From Rugamonas aquatica (GTDB taxonomy: Bacteria; Pseudomonadota; Gammaproteobacteria; Burkholderiales; Burkholderiaceae_D): 64,000 bases of DNA. The stretch lies in the NCBI RefSeq assembly GCF_009380215.1, contig NZ_WHUG01000015.1:1-64000 (forward strand), written 5' to 3'. Of this stretch, positions 8,701-17,080 are shown piece by piece. The position numbers and the translations under genes were made by a program. Numbering within the stretch: position 1 is the stretch's first letter; every line of letters starts with the position of its first letter. The notes under the pieces were generated by a model. It had not been told where the DNA came from. It ran no database searches and was given only the letters and a program-made list of their open reading frames with translations.

Positions 8701-11700
8701 GGTCAGCGTGGCGAAGCCGTCGCCCGGATCGTTGACATCGATCTTCAGCGGATTGGGATCGATCTTCACCGTGAGCGCGGCGGCCGGCACCGCCAGCGTG
8801 ACCGGCACGGACACCGAGATCACGCTTTTGGCGGCGTCGGTCACGGTCAACAACCAGGTTTCCGTGATATTGTCGCCCAGCGCCAGCGTGGCGCTGACCT
8901 GCGGCGCGGCGACGGTGTTGCTCGACAGCGAGCTCAGGGTGCCGTTGATCAGCGACCAGCGATACTGGTAAGGTGCGATGCCACCGGTCACTGCGGCGCT
9001 GAGCGCGCCGCTGACCTTGCCGGCCGCGGTGCCGATCACCTTCAGCGGGTTGGGCGTGACCTTCACCGTGTAGGCCACGCCCTTGGTGGCGCTGGCATAT
9101 GGCGCCGAACCGGCCGAGGTCGGAATACGGGTGATGCTGTCGCCGACCGTGCCGGCGGTGCTGTTCTGCTGCTTGACGGTGGCCGCGGTCAGCACGTCGA
9201 TCTGGTCCACCTTGGCGAAGCGCGCGGCCGCGCCCTGGCGGCGCATGCCCTGAGGCAGGTCCTTGACATGGCTTTCCGCCGTCACCCTGGCCGTTTTCAG
9301 ACGGCCCAGTATCCACTTGTCATCCGCGGTGTTGTCCGGCTGATAGGTGTTGTCGGTGGTCTTGATGAACAGCTGCGTCTGCCCCAGCGCGACGCCCTGC
9401 GTATGGTTGACGATCTTGGTAACGTCGCCGCTGTCGTTGAAGGTATTGATGGTCGACACCGTCGGCAGCGTCGTGCCGTCCAGGTCCCAGCCCTCTTCTT
9501 GCGTGATGTACAGATAAGGGCGGCGCACCTTGGCGCTGGAATAGCAGGGATGGCCGGAGTTGGCGCCGGCTTCGGCACCGGCCGGCGCGGTCTTGTCGCA
9601 ATAAATATTGTAGGTATTGCTGAGCACCTTGGACCCTTCGCCGCCCCAGATGTCGCCCAGCCAGGTACGGGTCAGCAACGCCGCGCCGGTGTTGACGCCC
9701 TCCTGCTCGAACTCGGTCAGCACGGTCAGGAATTTGCCGTTGACGGTCGGCGACTGGCTGCGCATTTCGCGGAAACCAAGCCAGCCGCGGCCATCGTAGG
9801 CCGAGCGCAGGCCGGCATACAGATAGGTGGTGGTCAGCGTGCCGGCGCCGACGCCGGTATCGGTGGTCATGCTGGTGACGACCGGCATCGGCAAGTTCAG
9901 GTCGCGCACCGGATATTTGGAGCGCAGGGTCTTGTCGCCGAAGTCGGCATAATACAGCGTACCGGCGGCGGCCAGCGAACCCCAGTTGAGCGAGGTCTTC
10001 AAGCCCGACGGCGAGACCACCGAGACCAGCTGATCGGCCAGCGCCGGCTCGCTCTTCTGGTACAGCACGTTACGCTTGGCGCCGTCGGGACCGCTGACCA
10101 TGCGCAGGATTTCCAGCTGGCCGTTGCCGAGGAAATCGCCGGTCACGAAACCGTAGGAACCATCGCTGTGTTGCAATTGGTGCTCCGGCTGGTTCAGATT
10201 GAAGTCGCCGATGCGGAAGCTGCCGTCGCCGTTGCTCAGGTAGACCGTGTTTTGCGCCGGATTGTCGGACCAGCGCAGGATATCCCCGCGGCCGTCGCCG
10301 TCGAAGTCGCCGGTGATGAAGCCCATGTTCGGCACCTGGCTGTTCGGCACATAGCCGCCCAGCTCATAGCCGGCCGTGTTCAGATTGAAGTTGCGGGTAG
10401 CCAGCAGGTTGCCGGTGCCGTCGGCGACCAGGGCCGCCTGCGCGCCGGGCCAGTAGCCGGGCGTTACCGCCAGACAGTCGCTGCGGCCATCGCCGTTCAA
10501 ATCCAGCAGGCGGTCGCAGCCGGCGCCGGACAGATCGCCGCCGAAGTCGAAATTGCCGTCGCCACGCGAGTACCAGGCGCCGCTGTCGGCCACCACGTCG
10601 GCCATGCCGTCGCCGTTGATGTCGCCGACGAACGGGCGCTGCTGCCCGCTGCCGGCCTTGGGGGCGGGGTTGGCGTACAGCGAATGCCCGGCCAGATTGG
10701 TATTGGTCTTCTCGACAAAGCTGCCGTCCGTTTGCGCCAGGTAGACGTGGCTGCAGGTCCTGCCGGCGCACAGGTCTTCCGGCGCCAGCGGCTTGGTCTC
10801 GTCCGCGTAAGCCGGGACGATGGTGGTGATAATGTCCAGCAGGCCGTCATTGTTCAGGTCCAGCAAGTGGTACACCGCGCCCTGCGATTGCGAATACACG
10901 TAGAAATAGCCTTCCGGGCAGCTCTGCAAGCCCTGTCTGACCGGCGGCGCGGCGCCGGGCTGACGCCCGCCCAGCGCCGCCGGCTGGCTCGGAACGGCCT
11001 GGGGGATCTCGCTGCGGCAATGGGCGACCGAGCGCTGCACCGCCGCCTCCTGGCTGAAGTCGATGCCGCCGATCGGCTTGGCGGTGAACGAGCCGTCGCC
11101 GTTCGACAGGTACAAGATGGTTTGCACCGTGCCGCAGGAGGTGCCGCCGCTGCTGCTCTTCATCGTGCGCAGGATGTCGGTGGCGCCGTCGCCGTTGAAG
11201 TCGGCGGCGATGGCCGTATAGCAGCCGTTGCTCTTGAATAAATTCTGATCGGTGATGTTGAATGCCCCCGCGCCGCTGCCGGCCGCGATCTGCGTAAAAT
11301 TGCCGTTGCCGTCGTTGCGGTACAGCTGGTTCAGCGCCGGCGTGTCGGACCAGCGCAGGATGTCGGTGCGGCCGGTGCCGAAGAAATTGCCGACCAGGAT
11401 GCCGGTGTCGCCCTTGGTGCTCTGCAAGGGCAAGCCCGCCAGACCGCCGGCGGCGAAATTGCCGTTGGCCGTATAGTGCAGGCCGCCGCCGTCCGCATAG
11501 TTGAACGTCACCGCCGGCAAGCAAACGGCGGTGTTCGCGCCCGCGCATTCGGTGATGCTTTTCAGGCGGCTGCGGCGCGTGACCGCGCCATTTTCATAGG
11601 TCAGCTTGACCACCTTGACCCGGACCGCGCTCGACGGCTGGGTGTCGCTGGTGGCCGGCCAGTTGATGTAGGTGGCGATGCTGTCCAGGCGGCGGATGCT

Positions 11701-12618
11701 GACGTTCTTCTGGCCCATATGGTAGGCCTCGCTCCTGTCCTGCGCCTGTCCCGGCGTATCGGCGCGGTCGCTATAGGTGAACACCATCTTGTTGGTCGGC
11801 GGCTGGCCGACGCCGTGGCCGGTGTAGCGGATTTCCAGCAGATTCCATTCATGGCCGCTGTTGGCATTGCTCGAACTGCGGCTCAGCGCCGTGCCCCAGG
11901 ACACATCGCGCTGTTCGTACTGGAAGTCCATGTGGTTGCCGACACTGTCGAAGATGCGGCTGACGGCCCACGCCACGACCTTGTTGTTGACCGTGATGGC
12001 GGCATTGGCCCGGGCGTCGCCGGCCGCGCCATACTCGTACAACTGCCCGGCCTTGGTCCAGACCCGGAAATACAAGGGACCGTTGCTGCCGTCGGCGCCG
12101 GCCTTGCCGTAGGCGCGGATGCGCGCGTAGATGTCTTTTTCGGTGCGGAATTCGCGCACCATGCCATCGCCGCCGGCGCTGTCACCGCTCTGGAACGGAT
12201 GGTCGGGATCGGCCACGACGGCGCCGTTGACGACGGCGCCACCGGCATCGGTCTGGATCAGGCGCTGACCGTCCAGGCACAGCTTGTCGTTGACGTCGTA
12301 TTTCACCGCGCGCGCGGCGCCGTCGGTGACTTTGGTGGCGGGGCAGCGGGTAATCGTCGAGATTCCCTGGATGGTCCAGCCGCGCCCGACCGGGCCGTTG
12401 ACTTCGCCGCCGCTATACAGCAGGGCGATATTCGGCGTCATGCCGGCGATGCCGGGTGGCGCGGCAATCTGGCGCGCATAGCTGGGTGTACCGTTGTTTG
12501 AAATACTCAGCGTCTGCGCCGTCGCAGCCGGCGCCAGCCAACCCAGTGTGGTTGCCGCAAGCACCCCCAGCAATACACGCGGCCACCATCGTTGACTCCA
12601 GATATATTTGCTATCCAA
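5725..12618 (-). CDS. Secreted SpvB/FG-GAP protein with eleven Ig-like repeats
   Basis: A 2297-residue exported protein. The start is a TTG at 12618, preceded by GGAGAG at good spacing, and gives a signal peptide ending ATAQ near residue 35. Residues about 36-340 match the SpvB / insecticidal toxin complex TcdB N-terminal domain (SYARQIAAPPGIAG, IALLYSGG, GRGWTIQGIS). Residues about 390-860 hold at least six FG-GAP/VCBS-like units (DFNGDGATDILR, DINGDGMADVVA, DFDGDGRGDILR). A TcdB-like middle region follows, and residues about 1178-2268 are eleven Ig-like modules. SpvB and RHS halves are normally joined in TcB/TcC toxin shells; here they are two separate exported proteins coupled by ATGA. A putative FNR-box promoter precedes the gene. 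Confidence 0.85.
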   Translation of the reverse strand: MDSKYIWSQRWWPRVLLGVLAATTLGWLAPAATAQTLSISNNGTPSYARQIAAPPGIAGMTPNIALLYSGGEVNGPVGRGWTIQGISTITRCPATKVTDGAARAVKYDVNDKLCLDGQRLIQTDAGGAVVNGAVVADPDHPFQSGDSAGGDGMVREFRTEKDIYARIRAYGKAGADGSNGPLYFRVWTKAGQLYEYGAAGDARANAAITVNNKVVAWAVSRIFDSVGNHMDFQYEQRDVSWGTALSRSSSNANSGHEWNLLEIRYTGHGVGQPPTNKMVFTYSDRADTPGQAQDRSEAYHMGQKNVSIRRLDSIATYINWPATSDTQPSSAVRVKVVKLTYENGAVTRRSRLKSITECAGANTAVCLPAVTFNYADGGGLHYTANGNFAAGGLAGLPLQSTKGDTGILVGNFFGTGRTDILRWSDTPALNQLYRNDGNGNFTQIAAGSGAGAFNITDQNLFKSNGCYTAIAADFNGDGATDILRTMKSSSGGTSCGTVQTILYLSNGDGSFTAKPIGGIDFSQEAAVQRSVAHCRSEIPQAVPSQPAALGGRQPGAAPPVRQGLQSCPEGYFYVYSQSQGAVYHLLDLNNDGLLDIITTIVPAYADETKPLAPEDLCAGRTCSHVYLAQTDGSFVEKTNTNLAGHSLYANPAPKAGSGQQRPFVGDINGDGMADVVADSGAWYSRGDGNFDFGGDLSGAGCDRLLDLNGDGRSDCLAVTPGYWPGAQAALVADGTGNLLATRNFNLNTAGYELGGYVPNSQVPNMGFITGDFDGDGRGDILRWSDNPAQNTVYLSNGDGSFRIGDFNLNQPEHQLQHSDGSYGFVTGDFLGNGQLEILRMVSGPDGAKRNVLYQKSEPALADQLVSVVSPSGLKTSLNWGSLAAAGTLYYADFGDKTLRSKYPVRDLNLPMPVVTSMTTDTGVGAGTLTTTYLYAGLRSAYDGRGWLGFREMRSQSPTVNGKFLTVLTEFEQEGVNTGAALLTRTWLGDIWGGEGSKVLSNTYNIYCDKTAPAGAEAGANSGHPCYSSAKVRRPYLYITQEEGWDLDGTTLPTVSTINTFNDSGDVTKIVNHTQGVALGQTQLFIKTTDNTYQPDNTADDKWILGRLKTARVTAESHVKDLPQGMRRQGAAARFAKVDQIDVLTAATVKQQNSTAGTVGDSITRIPTSAGSAPYASATKGVAYTVKVTPNPLKVIGTAAGKVSGALSAAVTGGIAPYQYRWSLINGTLSSLSSNTVAAPQVSATLALGDNITETWLLTVTDAAKSVISVSVPVTLAVPAAALTVKIDPNPLKIDVNDPGDGFATLTATPAGGVAPYSYSWTRTSGSRSAVSNSAIASPVVKATLAVGDAFTEQWKVTVTDVAAKTAVASVNVSFSAPAALAVPLAATRSVTANSATGIAAVALGVLPTGGRTPYTYAWERIAGTRSTVSNPALSNPVVSLTMTPGESVVETWQVTVSDAAGHSKAASTAITFNNPPAAMGLTFAPAPFKVNANDPGPASGNLAATATGGVPPYSYAWARTSGSRISISNPAIANPDFSAVLAAGDNLSEAWKLTITDSTGKAYAEGVSIGFSAPAALAVPLAATRTLTASAASKGVASATLSVTPTGGRAPYSYRWVRVGGSRSSTPDGSDPTPLVSATLSVGESFVENWAVTVSDAAGHQSTASTALTFTYPATALALTFAPASPMRLSGDDPGTISAVASATASGGIPPYTYSWTHTGAGRTTISNSAIAAPTLAVTLAAGESGSDYWDLTVKDSAAKSITGRLALSYGVPAVLKLTLPATVAALDATAANKGVASATFNGLTVSGGSGGNTYLWTHVSGSRSAALTPTSATGPGIRATLSLGERLAEDWQLTVTDDAGHTASARTTVTFEYPGEAIQARFVPANVTINANDPGVVTGQFGEMTVTGGVPPYRYSWAHVSGTGQGTLTGADTARPSFTTTAVQGETVSDGYRVTITDSFGTVALANYYTYVITPDVLSATLAATRTLTASAGTKGLASGAMLLTPAGGRAPYSYAWSRVAGSRAVISDSTIPNATLSASLALGETLQETWQVVVRDAAGHALTKTIVLTFTYPGAALGLTLAADGVGVQPDPGSYSATIHPTVTGGVPPFSYAWRRLSGTQTIANDSAEDAVVSGVIAAYGGSSSSGWSLTVTDAVGKTISASITTGFSTPAKLAVTVPARAVNIAATGSGVGSIIQAAVVSGGKAPYTLSWSRLTGDRASISNAAIAGPTFSATLAKGETVMETWQLQVSDGFGHSEAASNTLTFKRAAAGRAAPPEAGANGQTDDDGKKGGVQ
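5806..9090 (-). repeat. Eleven tandem Ig-like modules, two alternating types
   Basis: Each module is about 99 residues with the landmarks GG-x-PPYSYAW, a Ser/Gly-Ser-Arg loop, and ExWxVTVxDAxG before the next module. Even-numbered modules carry an NDPG-like turn near their start (VNDPGDG, ANDPGPA, GDDPGTI, ANDPGVV, QPDPGSY). Odd-numbered ones lack it and instead have Ala/Ser-rich TASAxxKGVAS-like starts, mostly with DAAGH or DDAGH near the end. The order A-B-A-B is kept across all eleven modules (five and a half pairs), which points to growth by duplication of a two-module unit. Confidence 0.8.
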
Positions 12619-12661
12619 GCTCAGCTCTCCGCCCAGAAAATGGCGCCGTGCGCCAGATCGT

Positions 12662-12675
12662 TTGATTTAAATCAA
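12662..12675. promoter_or_regulatory. Perfect FNR/Anr-type box upstream of the SpvB-RHS operon
   Basis: The 14-bp palindrome TTGATTTAAATCAA fits the FNR/Anr consensus TTGATNNNNATCAA at every fixed position. Its centre is about 50 nt upstream of the TTG start of the SpvB gene, inside a 180-bp AT-rich gap in an otherwise GC-rich region. It covers the proposed -10 element, a position normally linked to repression by the oxygen-sensing regulator; regulation itself is inferred. Confidence 0.6.
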
Positions 12676-12694
12676 TATGATTCAATGTTTACAA
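12666..12694 (-). promoter_or_regulatory. Candidate sigma-70 promoter of the SpvB-RHS operon
   Basis: On the minus strand TTGTAA (12689-12694), a 17-nt spacer and TTTAAA (12666-12671) form a moderate sigma-70 promoter, each element matching four of six consensus bases. Transcription would begin near 12659, leaving a leader of about 40 nt with GGAGAG before the TTG start. The rest of the 12619-12799 gap is AT-rich and shows no further gene. Confidence 0.35.
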
Positions 12695-12799
12695 AACAGA
12701 ACCTTGAATAAAATGCAAACATTTCGTGGGCGATAGTAGCAACGTTTTCCTTTTAGAAATATATCCAAAAATCACACATTGCAAATTTAATTACAAGAT

Positions 12800-15256
12800 T
12801 TAGCGCGCATACCAGTAGCGCGCATGCGTTTGCCGATAGCTGGCGATGTCGACGGCGTTGTCAAAATACAACGACAACGCGCCCATCTGGTCAGTGCGCC
12901 AGCGTTCGATCAACAGCCCCTGATAACGGTCGTCGACTGCCTGCTGCGGATGGTGATAGCGGTTGCGGTACCCCACCTGGAATACGACGCTGTGCGGCCG
13001 CACCGCCTGCAGGAAGGCGAGCGTGGACGACGTGCCGCTGCCGTGATGCGGCGCCAGCAACACGTCAGCCCGCAGCGTAGCGCCGGCGCGTCGTAGCAGC
13101 GCGGCTTCCTGCGGCGCTTCGATGTCCGCCGCCAGCAGCATCGATCTGCCGCCAGCCGTGATCTTCAACGTGCAGCCGCGCGCGTTGGGCTTGAGCGCGG
13201 CGTCGGCGTAGCTGGCCGCCAGCGGGTGCAGCAGCTCGAAGCGGACGCCGTCCCAGTCCCAGTGCTGGCCGGCCGCGCAATGCAGGTGGTGGCGAGCGGC
13301 CCTGGCGATGGGATGCTGCGACGGCAGCGAGGACAGCACCCAATCCACGCGCACGCCGTCCAGCACCGACAAGGCGCCACCCGAGTGGTCGGCGTCGCTG
13401 TGGGTGACGATCACGCCATCCAATGCGGCGATGCCGCGCGCTTTCAGATACGGCAGGATGACGCGGTTGCCCGCATTGGATGTCGCCGCGTACAGCGGGC
13501 CGGTATCGTACAGCAGGCGGTGCTCGCTGGTTTCGATCAGCAGCGCCGTGCCCTGGCCTACGTCGAAGGCGGTGACGGCCATGCGGCCTGGCGCCGGGTG
13601 CTCCGGAGCTGCGGCCAGCAGCGGTATCCAGGTCGCGAGGCCCAGCCAGCGTGCGGGCCATCCCCGTGGCGCCAGCAGCCAGATGGTGCCCAGCATGGCC
13701 CAGCAAAACAGCCAGAACGGCGGTGTCGGCGCGCTCCAGACGGCGTAGCGCATGCCACTGAACCACTGCAGGCAGACGGCCAGCCACTCCACCAGCAGAT
13801 GTGCGAGGCCCAGCACCGGCGCGGCCAGCGCTGAGGGCAGCATGCTGCCGGCCAGCGCGAGCGGCGTCACCACCAGACTAATCAAAGGGATCGCCACGGC
13901 ATTCGCCAGTGGACTGATCACCGATACCTGTGCGAACAGCAGCATCGTCAACGGCACCAGGCCGAACGTGACCGCGTACTGCGTGTGGGCGCCGACGCGC
14001 AGCGCCAGCCAAAGCCGCTCCAGGCGCGACGGCGCGGCAGCATCGCGCGCAGGCCGCAGCGTGGTGCGTCCCACCGTGGCATACAGGATCGTCGCGACCG
14101 CACCGAACGACAGCCAGAACCCCGGCCACAACACGGCCCACGGATCGATCAGCACCACCACGCCCAGCGCGCTGCACAGCACCTGCGTCACGCTGGCGAT
14201 GCGGTTCAGCCACAGCGCGGCGGCCACCACCATCAGCATGTACAAGGTGCGCTGCGCCGGCACGCCAAAGCCGGCCAGCAGCACGTAGAGCAGCGCCACC
14301 GCCGCCCCCACCAGCGCCGCCACTTTCTGCGCGGGCAGCAGCAAGGGCAATTGCGCGCGCGTGAAGAACGAATGCCGCCACAGGTTGAACGCGGCCAGCG
14401 CGAACAGCCCCGCCACCATCGTTATATGCAGCCCGGAGATGGATATCAGGTGGCCCACGCCCGTGCGGTTGAAGACATTCCAGTCCGATTGGTCGATGCC
14501 GCGCTGGTCGCCCACCACCAGCGCGACGATCACTCCCGCATACGGCTTGTCCGGCAGCGCCGCCAGGATGCGTGCACGCAGCAGCGCGCGGGTATGCTCG
14601 ATCACATTGCCGGCGCTGAAAACGAAACTGTCCAGCCGCCGGTTGTGCGGCGCGGGGCGCACATAGCCGGTCGCGCGCAGGCCTTGCTCCAGCAGCCACG
14701 CTTCGTAATCGAAGCCGTACGGATTCGCGTTGCCGTGCGGCCGTTGCAAGCGCACGGTGAGCTGCCAGCGCTCGCCCGGCTGCACGTCCCCGACCTCCGT
14801 TACCTCGTTGCGAAAGCCTGCGTACCAGGCCAGCGAAATATGCGGCGGCACGGCGCCCGGGGCCGCGCCCATAACGCGTTCGACGGCGAAATTGAAGCGC
14901 ACTCCCTGATCGAAGCGGTACGGCAGGTTGTCGATGGTGCCGATCAGCGTGAAGTCGCGGCCTTCGTCGGCGGCCGCCAGTTGCGGCGCCAGCGCGCGGT
15001 GGGCCAGCCACGCGGCCCAGAAGAATCCGATCGCCGCGCCGGCCAGCAACGATGTCGCGCAGCGTAACGCCGCCACGATGGGGACAGCAGAGCAGATGCC
15101 CATGCCGCGCACTCGCCGCTGCAACCAGCCGTGCCACAGCAGCATCCACGCCGCCAGCAGTATCGCAGCCGCCACGCCCGCTGGCATGGACGGCAACAGC
15201 GCCTGCGTTTGCAGCCACGCCGCCCCTGCGGCAAAGCCTATCGTCACCGCCCTCAT
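12800..15256 (-). CDS. comEC: ComEC/Rec2 DNA-uptake channel
   Basis: An 818-residue polytopic membrane protein with the full ComEC layout: N-terminal membrane segments and DUF4131-type OB domain (to about residue 215), the competence domain with many transmembrane helices (about 220-520, including SISGLHITMVAG near 272), and a C-terminal metallo-beta-lactamase-like domain (about 550-790) with FDVGQGTALLIET and the metal-binding THSDADHSGG near 618. ComEC carries single-stranded transforming DNA across the inner membrane, and the C-terminal domain is proposed to degrade the other strand. Length is normal for the family. It lies 84 nt after the ABC exporter on the same strand; no com genes are near. 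Natural competence is therefore possible but not shown. Confidence 0.93.
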   Translation of the reverse strand: MRAVTIGFAAGAAWLQTQALLPSMPAGVAAAILLAAWMLLWHGWLQRRVRGMGICSAVPIVAALRCATSLLAGAAIGFFWAAWLAHRALAPQLAAADEGRDFTLIGTIDNLPYRFDQGVRFNFAVERVMGAAPGAVPPHISLAWYAGFRNEVTEVGDVQPGERWQLTVRLQRPHGNANPYGFDYEAWLLEQGLRATGYVRPAPHNRRLDSFVFSAGNVIEHTRALLRARILAALPDKPYAGVIVALVVGDQRGIDQSDWNVFNRTGVGHLISISGLHITMVAGLFALAAFNLWRHSFFTRAQLPLLLPAQKVAALVGAAVALLYVLLAGFGVPAQRTLYMLMVVAAALWLNRIASVTQVLCSALGVVVLIDPWAVLWPGFWLSFGAVATILYATVGRTTLRPARDAAAPSRLERLWLALRVGAHTQYAVTFGLVPLTMLLFAQVSVISPLANAVAIPLISLVVTPLALAGSMLPSALAAPVLGLAHLLVEWLAVCLQWFSGMRYAVWSAPTPPFWLFCWAMLGTIWLLAPRGWPARWLGLATWIPLLAAAPEHPAPGRMAVTAFDVGQGTALLIETSEHRLLYDTGPLYAATSNAGNRVILPYLKARGIAALDGVIVTHSDADHSGGALSVLDGVRVDWVLSSLPSQHPIARAARHHLHCAAGQHWDWDGVRFELLHPLAASYADAALKPNARGCTLKITAGGRSMLLAADIEAPQEAALLRRAGATLRADVLLAPHHGSGTSSTLAFLQAVRPHSVVFQVGYRNRYHHPQQAVDDRYQGLLIERWRTDQMGALSLYFDNAVDIASYRQTHARYWYAR

Positions 15257-15286
15257 CGCGCAGTCCGGCCCGGCGGCCGCTCCTCA

Positions 15287-15308
15287 AGTATCTAAACAGT
15301 CCGATACT
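15287..15308. promoter_or_regulatory. Inverted repeat AGTATC-N10-GATACT before comEC
   Basis: Perfect 6-bp arms separated by one helical turn lie about 35-50 nt upstream of the comEC start, in the gap after the ABC exporter gene. The arrangement suits a dimeric repressor or activator site. There is no T-run, so it is not a terminator. The regulator is unknown. Confidence 0.3.
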
Positions 15309-15340
15309 AAGCAGCCGACCTTATCGCCGCTTGATGCGGA

Positions 15341-17080
15341 TCATGCGGCCGGCAACTGGCTCTTCATCAGGTGAAAGTACGGGCCGCTGCGCTGTGCGAT
15401 CAGCTCCGCATGCGCGCCGCTCTGCACGACGGCGCCTTGCGCCAGCACCAGCACACGGTCGGCCTTGACGATGGTCGAGTAGCGGTGGGCGATGACGACG
15501 GTGGTGCGCCCCGCCATCAGCGTGTCCAGCGCCTGCTGCACCAGTTGTTCGCTGGCCGCGTCCAGGGCGCTGGTGGCTTCGTCCAGGATCAGGATCTTCG
15601 GGTCGCGCAGCAAGGCGCGGGCGATGGCGATGCGCTGTTTCTGGCCTCCCGACAGCTGCACGCCACGCTCTCCGACCACGGTGTCGTAACCGTGCGGGAA
15701 GCCTTCGATAAAGTCATGGGCGTTGGCCAGCCGTGCGGCATCGGCCACCTCGGCGCGTGTGACCTCGCGATCCGGCAGCGCGAAGGCGATGTTCTCGAAG
15801 ATGCTGCCTGAGAACAGCGACGGCTCCTGTTCAACGATGGCGATGTGCGCGCGCACGCCGGCAAGGTCGAGCTGCTCGGCCGGCACACCGTCGAATGCGA
15901 TACTGCCGCTGTCCGGCCGGTAAAAGCCGAGGATCATGCTGGCGATGGTGGACTTGCCCGCCCCCGACGCCCCCACCAGCGCGATGCTCTCGCCCGCCGC
16001 GATGGCGAAGCTGACATGGTCGAGCGCTTGTTTCTCCGGCCGCTCCGGATAGACAAAGCTGACATCGCGGAATGCCAGCGCGCCGCGCAGCGCGGCCGCG
16101 TCGGCAGGCTGCGGCTGCGATGCCTGCGCCTCGCTGCCGATGATCTCGAACACCCGCTCCGTGGCGCCGATGGTGCGCATCCAATCGCTCCAGAAATCGC
16201 TGACCGCGCCGGAGGAACTTGTCACCATGCCCGCATAGATGACAAAGCTGGTCAGTTCACCGACCGTCAGGCTGCCCTGCCCGATCAGCCGCGCACCCAG
16301 CCACAGCGTCGCCAGCAGCGCCACGTACATGACGAACGACGACACGCCACGAAACAATGCCACCAAACGCGTGTTGGCGATGGCGGCGGTCAGCGCATGC
16401 GCGGTGGCGTTTGCATACCTGGCGTCGGCGCCGCGCAGCTGGTTGAAGGCATGCACCAGCCGGATATTCGAAAAATATTCATGCGCCACGCTGCCGCAAT
16501 CGGCCTGGCGCTGCCGGATATCGCGTGAACGCTGGCGCACATGCTTGCCCAGCCAGTCGCCCATGAAGAGCGTCAGCGGCACATACACCAGCAGTATCAG
16601 GCTCAGTACCGGAGAAATCAGCAGCAGCATGACCACGCAGCCCGCCAGCACGCACAGGGAGCGCAGCGAAATCGCCAATCCCATGGTCAGCGTATCGTGC
16701 AGGATTTCGACATCGCCCGACAAGCGGCTGGTCAGCTCGCCGACGTTGTGCTTGTCGTAGAAGCTGACCGGCTGCTGTATCAGCGCGCCATACAGCAGCC
16801 GCCTGATACGCGCGACGATCAGATGGCCGGTCGATTCGAACAGGTAGTAGCGCATCGTGGTCGCCACCGCCTGCAGCGCCAGCACCGCGGTGACCGTCGC
16901 GGCGAAGGGGCCGAACCAGCTACTGTCGCTTTTCAGGTCGATGTGATCGATGAAGTACGCCAGCGCCCTTGGATAACTCAACTCGACCAGCACCGTCAGC
17001 GCCATGAACATCAGCCCCACCGCCAGGCGCGGCACGAAGGCGCGCAGCAGCACCAGCCTTTGCAGATGGGGATTCGTCAT
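15341..17080 (-). CDS. ABC half-exporter (MsbA/ABCB type) of the graspetide-like locus
   Basis: A 579-residue fusion of a six-helix transmembrane domain (about 1-320) and an ATPase domain with Walker A GASGAGKST (about 370), signature LSGGQKQR (about 477), Walker B ILILDEATSALD (about 498) and the H-loop in VVIAHRYST. I take the ATG at 17080, which overlaps the stop of the protease gene (ATGA), rather than an in-frame ATG 11 codons upstream. Homodimers of such proteins export lipids, peptides or drugs. There is no N-terminal C39 peptidase domain of the kind found in bacteriocin exporters, which leaves leader removal to the separate Clp-fold protease. Being last of the four-gene operon it is the natural exporter of the modified peptide; substrate is inference. 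Confidence 0.85.
   Translation of the reverse strand: MTNPHLQRLVLLRAFVPRLAVGLMFMALTVLVELSYPRALAYFIDHIDLKSDSSWFGPFAATVTAVLALQAVATTMRYYLFESTGHLIVARIRRLLYGALIQQPVSFYDKHNVGELTSRLSGDVEILHDTLTMGLAISLRSLCVLAGCVVMLLLISPVLSLILLVYVPLTLFMGDWLGKHVRQRSRDIRQRQADCGSVAHEYFSNIRLVHAFNQLRGADARYANATAHALTAAIANTRLVALFRGVSSFVMYVALLATLWLGARLIGQGSLTVGELTSFVIYAGMVTSSSGAVSDFWSDWMRTIGATERVFEIIGSEAQASQPQPADAAALRGALAFRDVSFVYPERPEKQALDHVSFAIAAGESIALVGASGAGKSTIASMILGFYRPDSGSIAFDGVPAEQLDLAGVRAHIAIVEQEPSLFSGSIFENIAFALPDREVTRAEVADAARLANAHDFIEGFPHGYDTVVGERGVQLSGGQKQRIAIARALLRDPKILILDEATSALDAASEQLVQQALDTLMAGRTTVVIAHRYSTIVKADRVLVLAQGAVVQSGAHAELIAQRSGPYFHLMKSQLPAA

Noticed and set aside
3233..11241. Long plus-strand frames opposite the RHS and SpvB genes
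   Set aside because: Arg/Ala/Gly/His-rich translations without any domain, opposite genes with clear motifs; high-GC shadows.
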